Shown: piece by piece, positions 1 to 8,666 of the stretch
Layout: each line of letters begins with the position of its first letter
How positions within the stretch are numbered: position 1 is the stretch's first letter
Assembly (NCBI RefSeq): GCF_024628865.1
Contig: NZ_CP102384.1
Location: 3,855,001-3,919,000, forward strand
Reading direction: 5' to 3'
Source: Sphingopyxis sp. DBS4
GTDB taxonomy: Bacteria; Pseudomonadota; Alphaproteobacteria; Sphingomonadales; Sphingomonadaceae
Length of the DNA stretch: 64,000 nucleotides
Translations under genes and position numbers: made by a program
Notes under the pieces: generated by a model
Database searches by the model: none
What the model was told of the DNA's origin: nothing
Seen by the model: the letters and a program-made list of their open reading frames with translations, nothing else

Positions 1-691
1 GGCTCTACAAGGAAGAAGGTCTGGCGGTGAGGCGGCGACGCAGCCGCAAGCGTGCTGTCGGCACGAGGGCACCTGCTCCGGTGCTGGCACTGGCGAACCA
101 GCGCTGGAGCCTCGACTTCGTTCATGACCAGATGGCGTCGGGCAGGCGATTCCGCGTTCTCAACGTGGTCGATGACGTGACCCGGGAGTGCCTGGCAGCG
201 GTGCCCGACACCTCGATCTCGGGGCGCCGTGTCGTGCGCGAGCTGACCGAGCTGATCGCACAGCGCGGCAAGCCGGGGATGATCGTCAGCGATAATGGCA
301 CCGAGCTCACCAGCAATGCCGTGCTCGCATGGTGCGGCCAGAGCGGCGTGGAGTGGCATTACATCGCCCCGGGCAAGCCGATGCAGAACGGCTACGTGGA
401 AAGCTTTAACGGTCGCATGCGCGACGAGCTGCTGAATGAGACCCTGTTCATGAGTCTTGCCCATGCTCGGGTCGAGATCGCTGCCTGGGTCGAGGATTAC
501 AACCGGGAGAGACCACACTCGTCCCTTGGCTACGCAACCCCGGCGGCGTTCGCCGCTGAACTGAATAAGCAATGGCCTGCTTCGCTACGCCCTCCGGGCT
601 CCGCTACGCAGCCCATTGCTTCAACCGCGCTGATGCGCAAAACAACCGCCCGGCTCTAATCTCAGCTGGAGGAAAGCTGGGGGTCACGTCA
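1..691 (+). mobile_element. IS3-family insertion sequence, right part
   Basis: The window opens inside an insertion sequence. It contains the 3' part of an orfB transposase and ends about 30 bp after its stop codon with a C-rich terminal repeat that closes in ...GGGGGTCACGTCA (to 691), the usual 5'-TG...CA-3' form of IS3-family ends. Directly after it, receptor coding sequence resumes in an open frame, so the element has inserted into or joined next to that gene. The left end and orfA lie outside the window, so completeness cannot be judged. Confidence 0.8.
3..659 (+). CDS. IS3-family transposase OrfB (partial, 5' end outside window)
   Basis: DDE integrase-type transposase that cuts and joins the ends of its insertion sequence. 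The reading frame is open from base 3 and begins with LYKEEGLAV followed by an Arg/Lys run, which is the middle of a normal OrfB, so the start is upstream of the window. The rve core is visible: first Asp in WSLDFVHD, second Asp in VSDNGTE, and Glu in [10 protein letters not shown], followed by the usual ERPHSSLGY motif near the C-terminus. About 218 of the usual 280 or so residues are present. In IS3 elements OrfB is normally made by programmed frameshifting from orfA; that region is not visible here. Confidence 0.9.
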   Translation, partial: LYKEEGLAVRRRRSRKRAVGTRAPAPVLALANQRWSLDFVHDQMASGRRFRVLNVVDDVTRECLAAVPDTSISGRRVVRELTELIAQRGKPGMIVSDNGTELTSNAVLAWCGQSGVEWHYIAPGKPMQNGYVESFNGRMRDELLNETLFMSLAHARVEIAAWVEDYNRERPHSSLGYATPAAFAAELNKQWPASLRPPGSATQPIASTALMRKTTARL

Positions 692-692
692 C

Positions 693-1484
693 GGTCAGCC
701 CAAATCATCCTGGACCGCCTGGACTCCGAAAATTGGGATCGATTACGACCTTGCCGATGACGTCATGGCTTATGCGTCGGCAACCCGCGGGTTCAAATCG
801 GGTGGATTCCAGCTGGGAGACGGGCGGCCTTTCCTCCCGGAGTATGTCTGGAGCTACGAAGTCGGCCTGAAGTCGACGCTCCTCGATCGCCGGCTTCGAG
901 CTAATTTTTCCGCCTTCTATTATGATTACACCAATCTTCAGGTGGTCGAGTATAATAATGGCGTTGCCAGTACCACCAACGCCGGCAAGGCGACGATCAA
1001 GGGCGTTGAAGCGGAACTGATGGCACGGCCGTTCGATCGCCTGACGCTTACATCCACGATCGCTTATCTCGATGCGCGCTACGATGTCTATTTTGACGAC
1101 GTCGGCGCAAGCCTCAAGGGCAAGCGGCTGCCGAACGCGCCGAAGTGGAACATCACTTTCGGCGGAGAATATAAGGCCTCCCTGGGCGGCGGAATGCTGA
1201 CATTACGGACCGATATCTCCTGGCGCGACAGCGTCTTTTTCAAGCCCAGCAACAATCCGCTTTTTTCCGGAAACGCCACGACCCTTATAAATGGGCGTGT
1301 CACATGGCAGCCGGCGAGCGAAGCGTGGGAAATTGCGCTTTATGGCCGAAATCTCACCAACGAGCGCTATGTGAGCTATAGTACGATCGGGACGGACGCG
1401 ACGGGTGTCTCGAACCCTACTCTTCCGCTCTACATCTACGGCGAGCCGCGCCAGTATGGACTGCAGCTGCGCTACTTTTTCTGA
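693..1484 (+). pseudogene. TonB-dependent receptor, C-terminal fragment interrupted by IS
   Basis: About 263 codons encode the last part of an outer-membrane TonB-dependent receptor barrel: the stretch TPKIGIDYDLADDVMAYAS, then YASATRGFKSGGF, later strands such as LYGRNLTNERYVSYS, and a terminal aromatic residue (RYFF) typical of barrel proteins inserted by the Bam complex. The frame is open up to the end of the insertion sequence at 691 and has no plug domain, signal peptide or start. The N-terminal 450 or more residues are missing, either displaced to the other side of the IS upstream of the window or lost. A short product from ATG 765 would not be a functional receptor. Confidence 0.85.
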
Positions 1485-1791
1485 GGTTCCTCGTCCTGCG
1501 AGGTCCCCCGGCGACTCCCCTACGGTCGTCGGTCCCCCTGGGCGCTTGCGCCCGGGGGGAATACTTCCTCTGAACGCAGGACATGATATGTCCCTGTTCT
1601 CACCGGCGCCGTTACTTGAACGGCCCTGCTGATGGCACGATGAGCCGGGCAGTAAGATGGCACGAACAGATACGGGCTAGTCCCATCCTGAACGTCGGTA
1701 GCGCGCGCGATTTCGATGCCCGGCTTTCCCTGTGACGCCGCGAGGATGCAAAGACCAACTGCTTTCGGAGGCCTACGCGTCGTCGGCTGCC
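1485..1791. other. Gene-free stretch with a GC-rich hairpin
   Basis: I recognise no gene in these 307 bp. A strong hairpin, stem CCCCCTGGGCG/CGCCCGGGGG at about 1534-1559, lies shortly after the receptor fragment. It has no clear T-run but may stop transcription from either side. The minus-strand open frame here has no family signature I know and I do not call it. Confidence 0.4.
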
Positions 1792-3069
1792 TCACGGCAA
1801 TGGATGGGAGATCGCCTTGATCGCCTTCAGGCCCGTACCGAAGCGGGCAATGGCGACCCTGTTCTGTTCGAGCTCGGCGTAGGGCAGGTAGGAAATGTCG
1901 AGATCACCGATCCGGCTGAAAGCCGGGCGTCGGAGCTGAGCGCGGACATCGGCTTCTCGCGCATCGGGTGCAACCAGGAAAAGTGGCGTCGACAAATGAA
2001 GATTCTCGCTGCTCAGCGCGAGATCAAGCATGCGGACAATTCCGGAATAAATGGATGTCGAATGCTCCACTTCGAATGCCGCCGCGACCGTAGCCGTCGA
2101 TTGCTCGAGCCATAAGATGTCGATCAGTCTTATGGCATCGCTTCCTTGAGCGGTTGCGATGGCATGCGGCAAGCTATCGAGGCATCGAGACCCGAGCGGC
2201 ACACCCTCATGAAGGCGCCCCCGGTCATTTGCCGCTACCCAGACGTCATATCCAAGTGCAAGCCCGAGGTCCCGAAGCCAGGATTGGACTTCGCTATGCG
2301 TCCGGTCGGTCTCTTTCTGATTTGCAAGCCCCTTATCGAACTTGTCGGACTGTGAGCGCGTTTCATTCAGCAAGGCCATCCAATCGCGCGCATTTTCGCT
2401 CGAACCGCTGAGCGGTGGGGCTGGAAACCGTCCCGATCCGATATCGAACAGCAGCCCTCCTATCGCCCCCAAATCGTTGGAAAGAAGATCCCGGTAGCGA
2501 TCGTTGAGATCCAGAATGCCCGCGCGCATCGCGAGAAAATGCTCCCAACTGCCAAGCTTCACATTCGCACCCGTTAGCGCGTTGTAGCCCTTTACGATTG
2601 CCGTATTGAACGGAGGCACAAGAGTGGGATGCAGAAAATAGAGAATGTTGGCCACCGCAGGACCCAACCCCTTGATCTTCTGTCTATCGATTGCGAGGAT
2701 CCCGGCGACGACCTCCTCGGCGGTATCGCAACAGGAGCAATGGTGAAGAAGTCTGCCAAAAGCTCGTTGATTGTCGGCGTTCTCGTAGATGTCCGGGATT
2801 CGGAGTTTGGGCTTCCACAAGAAAGCATGATCCGCACCTTTGAAAATCTGTCGTTGCTCGGCGATTGAATGAACAATGATCTCCAATGACGAGCCCCGAT
2901 ATGCCGCTCCGAAGGTGCCGGCCTCAATTTCGGCGACGACCTGCGAGATGCCTCTTCTGATCGACCGAAAATTCTTCAGTCGCTCCTCCCACAGGAACCA
3001 GCTTTGATAGGTCGAGCCGGAATCGCCGCGCCAGCGCTCGATCAGTTCGCGAACAAGGTCGCGCTTCAT
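1792..3069 (-). CDS. Restriction endonuclease-like protein (HhH plus PD-(D/E)XK-like)
   Basis: Protein of 425 aa. Its middle part (about residues 115-150) has the helix-hairpin-helix-like sequence IKGLGPAVANILYFLHP, as in DNA-glycosylase-type DNA binders. The C-terminal half has IDILWL followed by AAFEVEHSTSIYSGIVRM, a pattern I associate with restriction-endonuclease-fold proteins (acidic residue, then E-x-E/K on the next strand, then a helix). A DNA-cleaving or DNA-repair role is inferred; no methyltransferase or other restriction partner is adjacent. The start at 3069 is chosen because GGGGG lies 8 nt upstream; an in-frame ATG at 3093 would add 8 residues. It stands alone between the IS-damaged receptor and the copper genes, consistent with a mobile defence gene. 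Exact family unknown. Confidence 0.6.
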   Translation of the reverse strand: MKRDLVRELIERWRGDSGSTYQSWFLWEERLKNFRSIRRGISQVVAEIEAGTFGAAYRGSSLEIIVHSIAEQRQIFKGADHAFLWKPKLRIPDIYENADNQRAFGRLLHHCSCCDTAEEVVAGILAIDRQKIKGLGPAVANILYFLHPTLVPPFNTAIVKGYNALTGANVKLGSWEHFLAMRAGILDLNDRYRDLLSNDLGAIGGLLFDIGSGRFPAPPLSGSSENARDWMALLNETRSQSDKFDKGLANQKETDRTHSEVQSWLRDLGLALGYDVWVAANDRGRLHEGVPLGSRCLDSLPHAIATAQGSDAIRLIDILWLEQSTATVAAAFEVEHSTSIYSGIVRMLDLALSSENLHLSTPLFLVAPDAREADVRAQLRRPAFSRIGDLDISYLPYAELEQNRVAIARFGTGLKAIKAISHPLP

Positions 3070-3254
3070 GTTTATAGCCCCCGCTTGATCCATTCCGAAT
3101 TGCTGTTTTCCACCTGCGGCTTGCCGGCCAAGACAGTTCGCTCGATTCGGCCCTTAGCGAAAGGCGAAACCTTCCGTCCCACCGGCAAGGTGGGCGGGAA
3201 TGGAAGGTCGAAACGAGCCCGTTCACGCCCGGCGCTGCATAATTGTCGACGACC

Positions 3255-3884
3255 TCAGTGCCCTGCGTGTTCGCCCGCTCCGCTTGGTTTCTGACTCGCG
3301 CCTTCCGCCTCTGTCATGCCCTTCATCATCGCGTCATGGTCCATTGGCGCATTCTGCGTAATAGCCTGATATTGTGCCGGCGACAGGCCAGGGAGTTTTC
3401 GGACAAACGCGACCATATCCCAGATGAGACGATCATCATGCGTTTTCCCCCAGGCCGGCATGGCGGTCATCTTGATGCCATGCTTGATGATCCAGAATTG
3501 CTCCGCAGCCGAACGTTCCGAACCTTTGAACAAGACGGGCGCTTGCGGATACAGCCCTTGACTCATTTCGGTCTTTTCCATCCCGGGCGCGAGATGGCAG
3601 CCGCTGCACATCTCGGTATAGAGACCTGCGCCCGACGCGATCCGCGCCGGAGCCGCCAAATCTGCCGGCACCGCGATCGATCCGGATCGCGCTGCGATGG
3701 ACTTCTCCCTGAATGTTTCGATGACGCTGTAAGTCAGCCGGTTATGGGGGGCATCGGCCGCTATATTATATAGGCCGAGATAGACGGTGATCGCACCCGC
3801 GCCCGCTATCAGGGCCACCGCCAGCAGCGTGAACGTCACGCTCGGCATATGCTTTCGGAAATCGAAAGTTCGAAATCGCTCCAT
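3255..3884 (-). CDS. Membrane-anchored class I cytochrome c
   Basis: Periplasmic electron-transfer protein of 209 aa. An N-terminal membrane anchor (about residues 14-38) is followed by one haem-binding motif, CSGCH at 93-97. The sixth haem ligand is probably Met139 or Met142 in GIKMTAMPAWG, and WDMVAFVRKLP is the usual C-terminal helix. The tail is rich in Met and His (DHDAMMKGM...GEHAGH), which suggests metal contact and fits its place at the end of a copper-resistance cluster. GGGAG about 8 nt before the ATG supports the start. Such cytochromes are seen next to copper-handling genes, but the redox partner cannot be told from sequence. Confidence 0.85.
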   Translation of the reverse strand: MERFRTFDFRKHMPSVTFTLLAVALIAGAGAITVYLGLYNIAADAPHNRLTYSVIETFREKSIAARSGSIAVPADLAAPARIASGAGLYTEMCSGCHLAPGMEKTEMSQGLYPQAPVLFKGSERSAAEQFWIIKHGIKMTAMPAWGKTHDDRLIWDMVAFVRKLPGLSPAQYQAITQNAPMDHDAMMKGMTEAEGASQKPSGAGEHAGH

Positions 3885-3943
3885 TATCTATCTCCCGCAT
3901 AACAGGCCTTGAGCTTTGCAGCCGAACGCAATGCGGCGGCTGT

Positions 3944-4054
3944 TCAACAGATGATACGCACCCCAACAGCTTTGCCCTTGTCACAGACGAGGCAGGCGTT
4001 TCCGTACTTGCCGCGACGAGCCATTTCAGGGTGCCCACACCCGCTCGGGCTCAT
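3944..4054 (-). CDS. Small zinc-ribbon-like peptide, 36 aa
   Basis: A short open frame missed by usual length cut-offs. The product has two metal-binding half-sites, CGHPEMARRGKYGNACLVC, i.e. a C-x-H pair and a C-x-x-C pair separated by 12 residues, in a basic, compact peptide ending GVRIIC. AGGA lies 3 nt before the ATG, which is close but usable. It sits between the SnoaL-like gene and the cytochrome c gene on the same strand, so it could be co-transcribed. The spacing of the Cys/His residues is what suggests a real peptide; function is unknown, with metal binding or a structural zinc site as the simplest inference. Confidence 0.5.
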   Translation of the reverse strand: MSPSGCGHPEMARRGKYGNACLVCDKGKAVGVRIIC

Positions 4055-4112
4055 GCGTCCTGCTAGGTGTGGGTTCGGAGAGATCGTGAGGACTAGCCCC
4101 TTTTTTGCCCGC

Positions 4113-4589
4113 TCAGCTGCCACCCGCCGGTCGCACCTTCGGCTTGCGTGAGGAGCTGTGGAGATTGAAGATCTGCCACTTTCCGTTGTCCTGTTTGAGG
4201 ACACTCGTAGCGACGCCATCCCGTTCGATGGTCTCGCCGCTCGCGAGCACAATCGAGAAGCTGTAGGTCTCGGTTGCGATCGCGATATTTCCTTCGCCGC
4301 GAACCGAAATCTTGTAATTGCGGAAGGTGAAGGATTTGAATTCCTTGAGTTCGGGACCCAGGTGATGGTCGCGATAGTGGGCGAAATTCCCTTCAACGCC
4401 GCCGGATTCGAATATCTGGGCGTCTGGCGAAAAGAGGGCCTCGACGCCGGTCAGGTCCAGTTTCTCCATCGCCGATTTATACTGCGCGAGCGCTGCCGCC
4501 GCGCCCTGAAAATCCGCAGGCTCGGTCGCCTGAGCCGGGACGGCCACCAGCATGGCCAATGCGATTGCTGTAATCGTCAGTCGTCTCAT
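4113..4589 (-). CDS. Secreted SnoaL/NTF2-like (DUF4440-type) protein
   Basis: Protein of 158 aa with a cleavable signal peptide (MRRLTITAIALAMLVAVPAQA). The remainder has the pattern of the NTF2-like fold used by DUF4440/SnoaL proteins: an N-terminal helix with ALAQYKSAMEKLDL, then LFSPDAQIFESGG, HYRDHHLGPEL and a final strand KWQIFNLHSSSR. Such domains bind small ligands or act as simple enzymes, but no catalytic residues can be assigned. AAGGGG lies about 8 nt before the ATG. It follows the copper ATPase by 52 bp on the same strand and is probably in its operon; a periplasmic role in copper stress is inferred from position only. Confidence 0.75.
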   Translation of the reverse strand: MRRLTITAIALAMLVAVPAQATEPADFQGAAAALAQYKSAMEKLDLTGVEALFSPDAQIFESGGVEGNFAHYRDHHLGPELKEFKSFTFRNYKISVRGEGNIAIATETYSFSIVLASGETIERDGVATSVLKQDNGKWQIFNLHSSSRKPKVRPAGGS

Positions 4590-4641
4590 ATCATTTCCCC
4601 TTGTTGTGCCGACACTTCACGAGTGCCTCCCGTGGTTTCGA

Positions 4642-6963
4642 TCAGATTCTGGCAAAGCGCAGCCGCAAAGAATTGGCAATGACGCTGACGGACGAGAGTG
4701 CCATTGCAGCGGCGGCAATGACCGGCGAGAGCAATAGTCCGAAAATCGGATAGAGCACGCCCGCAGCGACGGGAATCCCGGCGACATTATAGGCGAAAGC
4801 GAAGAAGAGATTCTGACGGATGTTCGCCATCGTCGCATGGCTGAGATGCCGCGCCCGCACGATGCCCAGAAGGTCGCCGCGCAGTAGCGTCACACCCGCG
4901 CTTTCGATGGCGACATCGGTTCCCGAGCCCATCGCGATGCCGACGTCGGCGGCGGCGAGCGCGGGGGCGTCGTTGACCCCGTCGCCGGCCATGGCGACGA
5001 TCCGGCCCTCTTCGCGCAGCCGCTGCACGACCGCGCTCTTCTGGTCGGGGAGGACATCGGCCTCGACGTCGTCGATGCCGAGGCGCCGCGCGATCGCCTC
5101 GGCGGTGACGCGATTGTCGCCGGTGAGCATGATGACCTTGATTCCGGCTTCGCGCAGCGCAGCGAGCGCGTCGCCCGTCGTTTCCTTGACGGGGTCGGCG
5201 ATGGCGATGACCCCGGCCGCCTTGCCATTGACCGCGATGTAAATCGCCGTCGCGCCGTCTGTGCGAAGGCGGTCGGCTGCCTCGGTGAGCGCGCCCAGAT
5301 CGACGTCATATTCTTCAAGAAAGCTCGCATTGCCGAGGACTATCGCCTTGTCGTCGACGACCCCGACGATACCCTTGCCGACCGGCTGGTCGACCCCCGA
5401 TGGCTCGACCAGCGCGAGGCCCCGGTCCTCGGCGGCCTTGACGATCGCGGCCGCCAATGGATGTTCGCTGCTGCGCTCGAGGCTCGCGGCAATCCGGAGC
5501 AGATCCTGCTCCTCGAAGCCGCCGGCGACTTCGATGGCGACGACCGAGGGTCTGCCTTCGGTCAGCGTCCCGGTCTTATCGACGACGAGCGTGTCGACCT
5601 TCTCCATCCGCTCAAGCGCCTCGGCATTTTTGATCAGCACGCCGGCTTCGGCGCCGCGCCCCACGCCGACCATGATTGACATTGGCGTCGCGAGGCCGAG
5701 CGCGCAGGGACAGGCGATGATGAGCACCGAGACGGCGGCGATAAGGCCATAGGCCATGGCGGGCGCGGGCCCCAGAAGCGACCAAACAACGAAAGCGACA
5801 ATGGCGACGACGATGACGCCGGGCACGAACCAGCCCGAAACGGTATCGGCGAGACGCTGGATCGGCGCCCGGCTGCGCTGCGCGTCGGCGACCATTTGTA
5901 CGATCCGCGCGAGCATCGTGTCGCGCCCGACCTTCTCGCTGCGCATGAGCAGGCCGCCCGTCTGGTTGATCGTTCCGCCGATCAGCGCCGCGCCGGCCGC
6001 CTTGGTCACCGGCATCGATTCGCCCGTGACCATCGATTCGTCGACCGTGCCGCGGCCTTCTACGACGATGCCATCGACGGGGACTTTTTCGCCCGGACGG
6101 ATGCGCAGCATGTCGCCGACCGCGACTTCCTCGAGCGCTACCTCCTCGTCGCTTCCATCGCTGCGGACGCGCCGGGCGAGCTTCGGTGTCAGGTCAAGGA
6201 GCGCGCGGATCGCGCCGCTCGTCGTCTCGCGGGCCCTGAGTTCGAGCACCTGCCCGAGTAGCACCAGCACCGTGATGACCGCGGCGGCCTCGAAATAGAC
6301 CGCGACCGAGCCATCGGCGGCGCGGAAGGCTGCCGGGAAGATTTGCGGGAGAATCGCCGCGATCATGCTGTAGCCCCAGGCAACGCCCGTCCCCATCGCA
6401 ATGAGGGTGAACATGTTGAGGCTCTTGTTGCGGATCGAGAGCCAGGCGCGCTCGAAGAAGGGCCAGCCCGCCCATAGAACGACGGGGGTCGCGAGCAGCA
6501 TCTGGACCCAGTTGTTCGTCTGGCGGCCGACATATTGGTGGAGGCCTGTCAGATGGCCGCCCATTTCGAGCGCAACCACCGGGAGTGCGAGAAGGAGCCC
6601 GATCCAGAAGCGCCGCCGCATATCGCGATATTCTTCGCTGGGGCCGCCCGATGCTGTCGGCATGACGGGCTCGAGTGCCATGCCGCAGATCGGGCAGCTT
6701 CCGGGGCCGGCGCGCTGGATCTCGGGATGCATCGGGCAGGTCCAGATGGCGCCTTCGGGTGCATCGGCTGCGGCCGGCTCGCGTTTTGCGGCATAAAGAT
6801 CGGGATCGGCCTCGAATTTGGCGAGGCAGCCTGCGCTGCAGAAATAGTGATGCTTGCCGCTATGCGTCGCGATATGAGGTGTGGTGGCCGGATCGACCAT
6901 CATGCCGCAGACCGGATCAGTCGTGCTCCCGCTGCCTTTTTCTGCGCCCTGATGATCGTGCAT
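4642..6963 (-). CDS. copA: Copper-translocating P1B-type ATPase with YHS domain
   Basis: Inner-membrane pump that uses ATP to export Cu(I). The order is: YHS domain ([19 protein letters not shown], residues about 15-58), heavy-metal-binding domain [10 protein letters not shown]...[10 protein letters not shown] (about 74-99), eight membrane helices, the metal-site motif [10 protein letters not shown], phosphorylation site [10 protein letters not shown], and hinge motifs TGDN and [10 protein letters not shown]. No classic CxxC HMA domain is present; the YHS and CPMHPE modules replace it, as in the Cu/Ag pumps of many resistance islands. I place the start at 6963 because GGGAG lies 8 nt upstream; the open frame extends to 7089 with sequence that does not look coding. 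The symbol is shared with the multicopper oxidase family; here it means the ATPase. Confidence 0.93.
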   Translation of the reverse strand: MHDHQGAEKGSGSTTDPVCGMMVDPATTPHIATHSGKHHYFCSAGCLAKFEADPDLYAAKREPAAADAPEGAIWTCPMHPEIQRAGPGSCPICGMALEPVMPTASGGPSEEYRDMRRRFWIGLLLALPVVALEMGGHLTGLHQYVGRQTNNWVQMLLATPVVLWAGWPFFERAWLSIRNKSLNMFTLIAMGTGVAWGYSMIAAILPQIFPAAFRAADGSVAVYFEAAAVITVLVLLGQVLELRARETTSGAIRALLDLTPKLARRVRSDGSDEEVALEEVAVGDMLRIRPGEKVPVDGIVVEGRGTVDESMVTGESMPVTKAAGAALIGGTINQTGGLLMRSEKVGRDTMLARIVQMVADAQRSRAPIQRLADTVSGWFVPGVIVVAIVAFVVWSLLGPAPAMAYGLIAAVSVLIIACPCALGLATPMSIMVGVGRGAEAGVLIKNAEALERMEKVDTLVVDKTGTLTEGRPSVVAIEVAGGFEEQDLLRIAASLERSSEHPLAAAIVKAAEDRGLALVEPSGVDQPVGKGIVGVVDDKAIVLGNASFLEEYDVDLGALTEAADRLRTDGATAIYIAVNGKAAGVIAIADPVKETTGDALAALREAGIKVIMLTGDNRVTAEAIARRLGIDDVEADVLPDQKSAVVQRLREEGRIVAMAGDGVNDAPALAAADVGIAMGSGTDVAIESAGVTLLRGDLLGIVRARHLSHATMANIRQNLFFAFAYNVAGIPVAAGVLYPIFGLLLSPVIAAAAMALSSVSVIANSLRLRFARI

Positions 6964-7129
6964 CGCCGCCGCTCCCGTATGTGTCGGATGCCCGCCTCGC
7001 GGCGGGGCGGTCCAAACGCCACCGGTCGAGTTCGCCGTTGGCGTCGTTCCTGGCGGTTCCAGAATGGAGCCGCTTCTATCGATACGCAAGAAGAGCGGTT
7101 ATCCCTTGGATTTTCTTTGCCCCGTGCCG

Positions 7130-7807
7130 TCAGGTCCCGGGCTTTCGGGCCTCGATGATCCCGATCGCACCGGTTGGCGTGCGGAACGTCTCAAGCTCGC
7201 GAACATCGCAAAAGCCTGCCTCTCTCATCAGCACCGGGAGCAATCCATCGGCGTTGGGCTGGGTGTCCTGGACGCCGTCGAGCTGCTGGATCGTGAGGCG
7301 GAACAACAACCGCATGAGGCGGCTGCGCTGTTCCCCATAGTCGGCAACATAGAGTTTGCCGCCCGGCGCGAGCACCTGCCGGGCCTCGCGTAGCAGACGT
7401 GCCTTTTCCTCAAGCCCGACCTGATGAAGGACGAGGCAGATCGCAATCTTGGCAGGCGGGGGCCAGTCATCGATCGCCGAAGCCGCGAAAAAGCCAACTC
7501 GAAACTCCGGCGGTGGAACAATCTGCGCGGTCTTCGTTCGGGCAATTCGCGTCGCTGCCTCGTCGGGGTCGAAACCAAGATAGCGGACGTCCCGGCTATG
7601 GCGAGCGATCGCCAGCGCAAGATTTCCCGTACCCGAGCCGATATCGAGAATGACGTCACCCTCGCCGAGCGCCATATGGCGAACGAGACGGTCGCGCCAC
7701 ACGCGCTCGCGCGTTGTCACCGCGACGCCGAAATCATAAAAGGGCGTCAGGAAGTGATATCCTGCCGCTGGCGTGTAGGATCTTGCTACGGGTTTCGGGT
7801 CGGGCAT
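7130..7807 (-). CDS. Class I SAM-dependent methyltransferase
   Basis: Soluble methyltransferase of 225 aa. Motif I is VILDIGSGTGNLALAIA, with an acidic residue in YLGFDPD for the SAM ribose, and a post-I region ICLVLHQVGLEEKARLLRE followed by LAPGGKLYVADYG. The substrate is unknown. AAAGGAGA lies about 7 nt upstream of the chosen ATG at 7807, so the longer frame to 7855 is not needed. It lies between the AraC regulator and the copper ATPase on the same strand. Methyltransferases of this kind are often found beside heavy-metal pumps, but no specific role in copper handling has been shown by anything in the sequence. Confidence 0.8.
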   Translation of the reverse strand: MPDPKPVARSYTPAAGYHFLTPFYDFGVAVTTRERVWRDRLVRHMALGEGDVILDIGSGTGNLALAIARHSRDVRYLGFDPDEAATRIARTKTAQIVPPPEFRVGFFAASAIDDWPPPAKIAICLVLHQVGLEEKARLLREARQVLAPGGKLYVADYGEQRSRLMRLLFRLTIQQLDGVQDTQPNADGLLPVLMREAGFCDVRELETFRTPTGAIGIIEARKPGT

Positions 7808-7944
7808 GGCCGTCTCCTTTCGACGCTTTGGCTTGCCGCCGGATTGCGGCCGCAATCGCCGGTCTCGACGAGACGCTTAAGGGCAAACAGGCGCGGCAGT
7901 CTTGAATGTTTCGCCGGGGCGACGCGGTGCGAGGCGCATCCGGC

Positions 7945-8634
7945 TCAGGGCACGATTTCGAACGCGAAGGCACTAAGGCCGGCCGAAGGCGTCACGCCTA
8001 GCCATTGAGCGCAGCGGCGCGTGAAGTGCGACTGATCGGCGAAGCCTCCCGCCGCCGCGGCGTCGGCAAGACCTCCGCCGCCGACCAGCGTCCGCACGGC
8101 GCGTTGAAGCTGGAGCCATTGCAGCAATTTGGCCGGAGGCACGCCGAAGTCGCGGCTGACGATTTCGCGGAGGCGCGAGGGCGAAAGGCAGGCGACGTCG
8201 GCCAAGGCGCGCGCGGTCGACAAATCGTCAGGGGCCGCGAGCACTTCGGACAGGCGGGCATCCACCGGACGCGCCTGCGAGCGGTCGAGATAGTCGGACG
8301 CCCAGCGCTTCGCGTCCGCGCCGCTTGCGATGTCACCTAGTCCGGCTGTCTCTATCGGCGTCAACAGGACAGGCGCCGATCCGGCGGACAGCCGGGTGCC
8401 GGCACGAAAAAGCGGGTCGAGATAAAATGACCGCACGAGGGCGCCCGGCGGCCCGAGGCGGTGCCGGACATGCGACGCTATCGCAATGGCGTGTCCGGCG
8501 GGAACTATCAGGTCGGCATCACCGGAAATTTCGAGGTCGCGTTCGATGGCGAGGCTGATCTGGTGCGCCACATGGTTATGGGGACGGCTGCTCCCGATGC
8601 GCGCGTCAATGAGCGCCCAGCCGGTCCCGAGCAT
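7945..8634 (-). CDS. AraC-family transcriptional regulator
   Basis: Protein of 229 aa with a small N-terminal sensing region that has a cupin-like look (HNHVAHQISLAIE, DADLIVPAGHAIAI) and a C-terminal AraC DNA-binding domain with two helix-turn-helix units (ALADVACLSPSRLREIVSRD and ADAAAAGGFADQSHFTRR, ending WLGVTPS). The start at 8634 is the first ATG after the copD stop, 32 bp away on the same strand; no strong ribosome site is visible. The reading frame stays open far upstream, but that part is a shadow of copD. It probably regulates the copper genes around it, as inferred from its position in the copC-copD run. Confidence 0.8.
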   Translation of the reverse strand: MLGTGWALIDARIGSSRPHNHVAHQISLAIERDLEISGDADLIVPAGHAIAIASHVRHRLGPPGALVRSFYLDPLFRAGTRLSAGSAPVLLTPIETAGLGDIASGADAKRWASDYLDRSQARPVDARLSEVLAAPDDLSTARALADVACLSPSRLREIVSRDFGVPPAKLLQWLQLQRAVRTLVGGGGLADAAAAGGFADQSHFTRRCAQWLGVTPSAGLSAFAFEIVP

Positions 8635-8666
8635 GATCGAACCCGACCAAGAGGCGGTGCTTGGGG

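Noticed and set aside
1520..1795. Minus-strand 91-codon frame after the IS-damaged receptor
   Set aside because: No ribosome site or family signature, and it runs through a strong hairpin; too weak to call.
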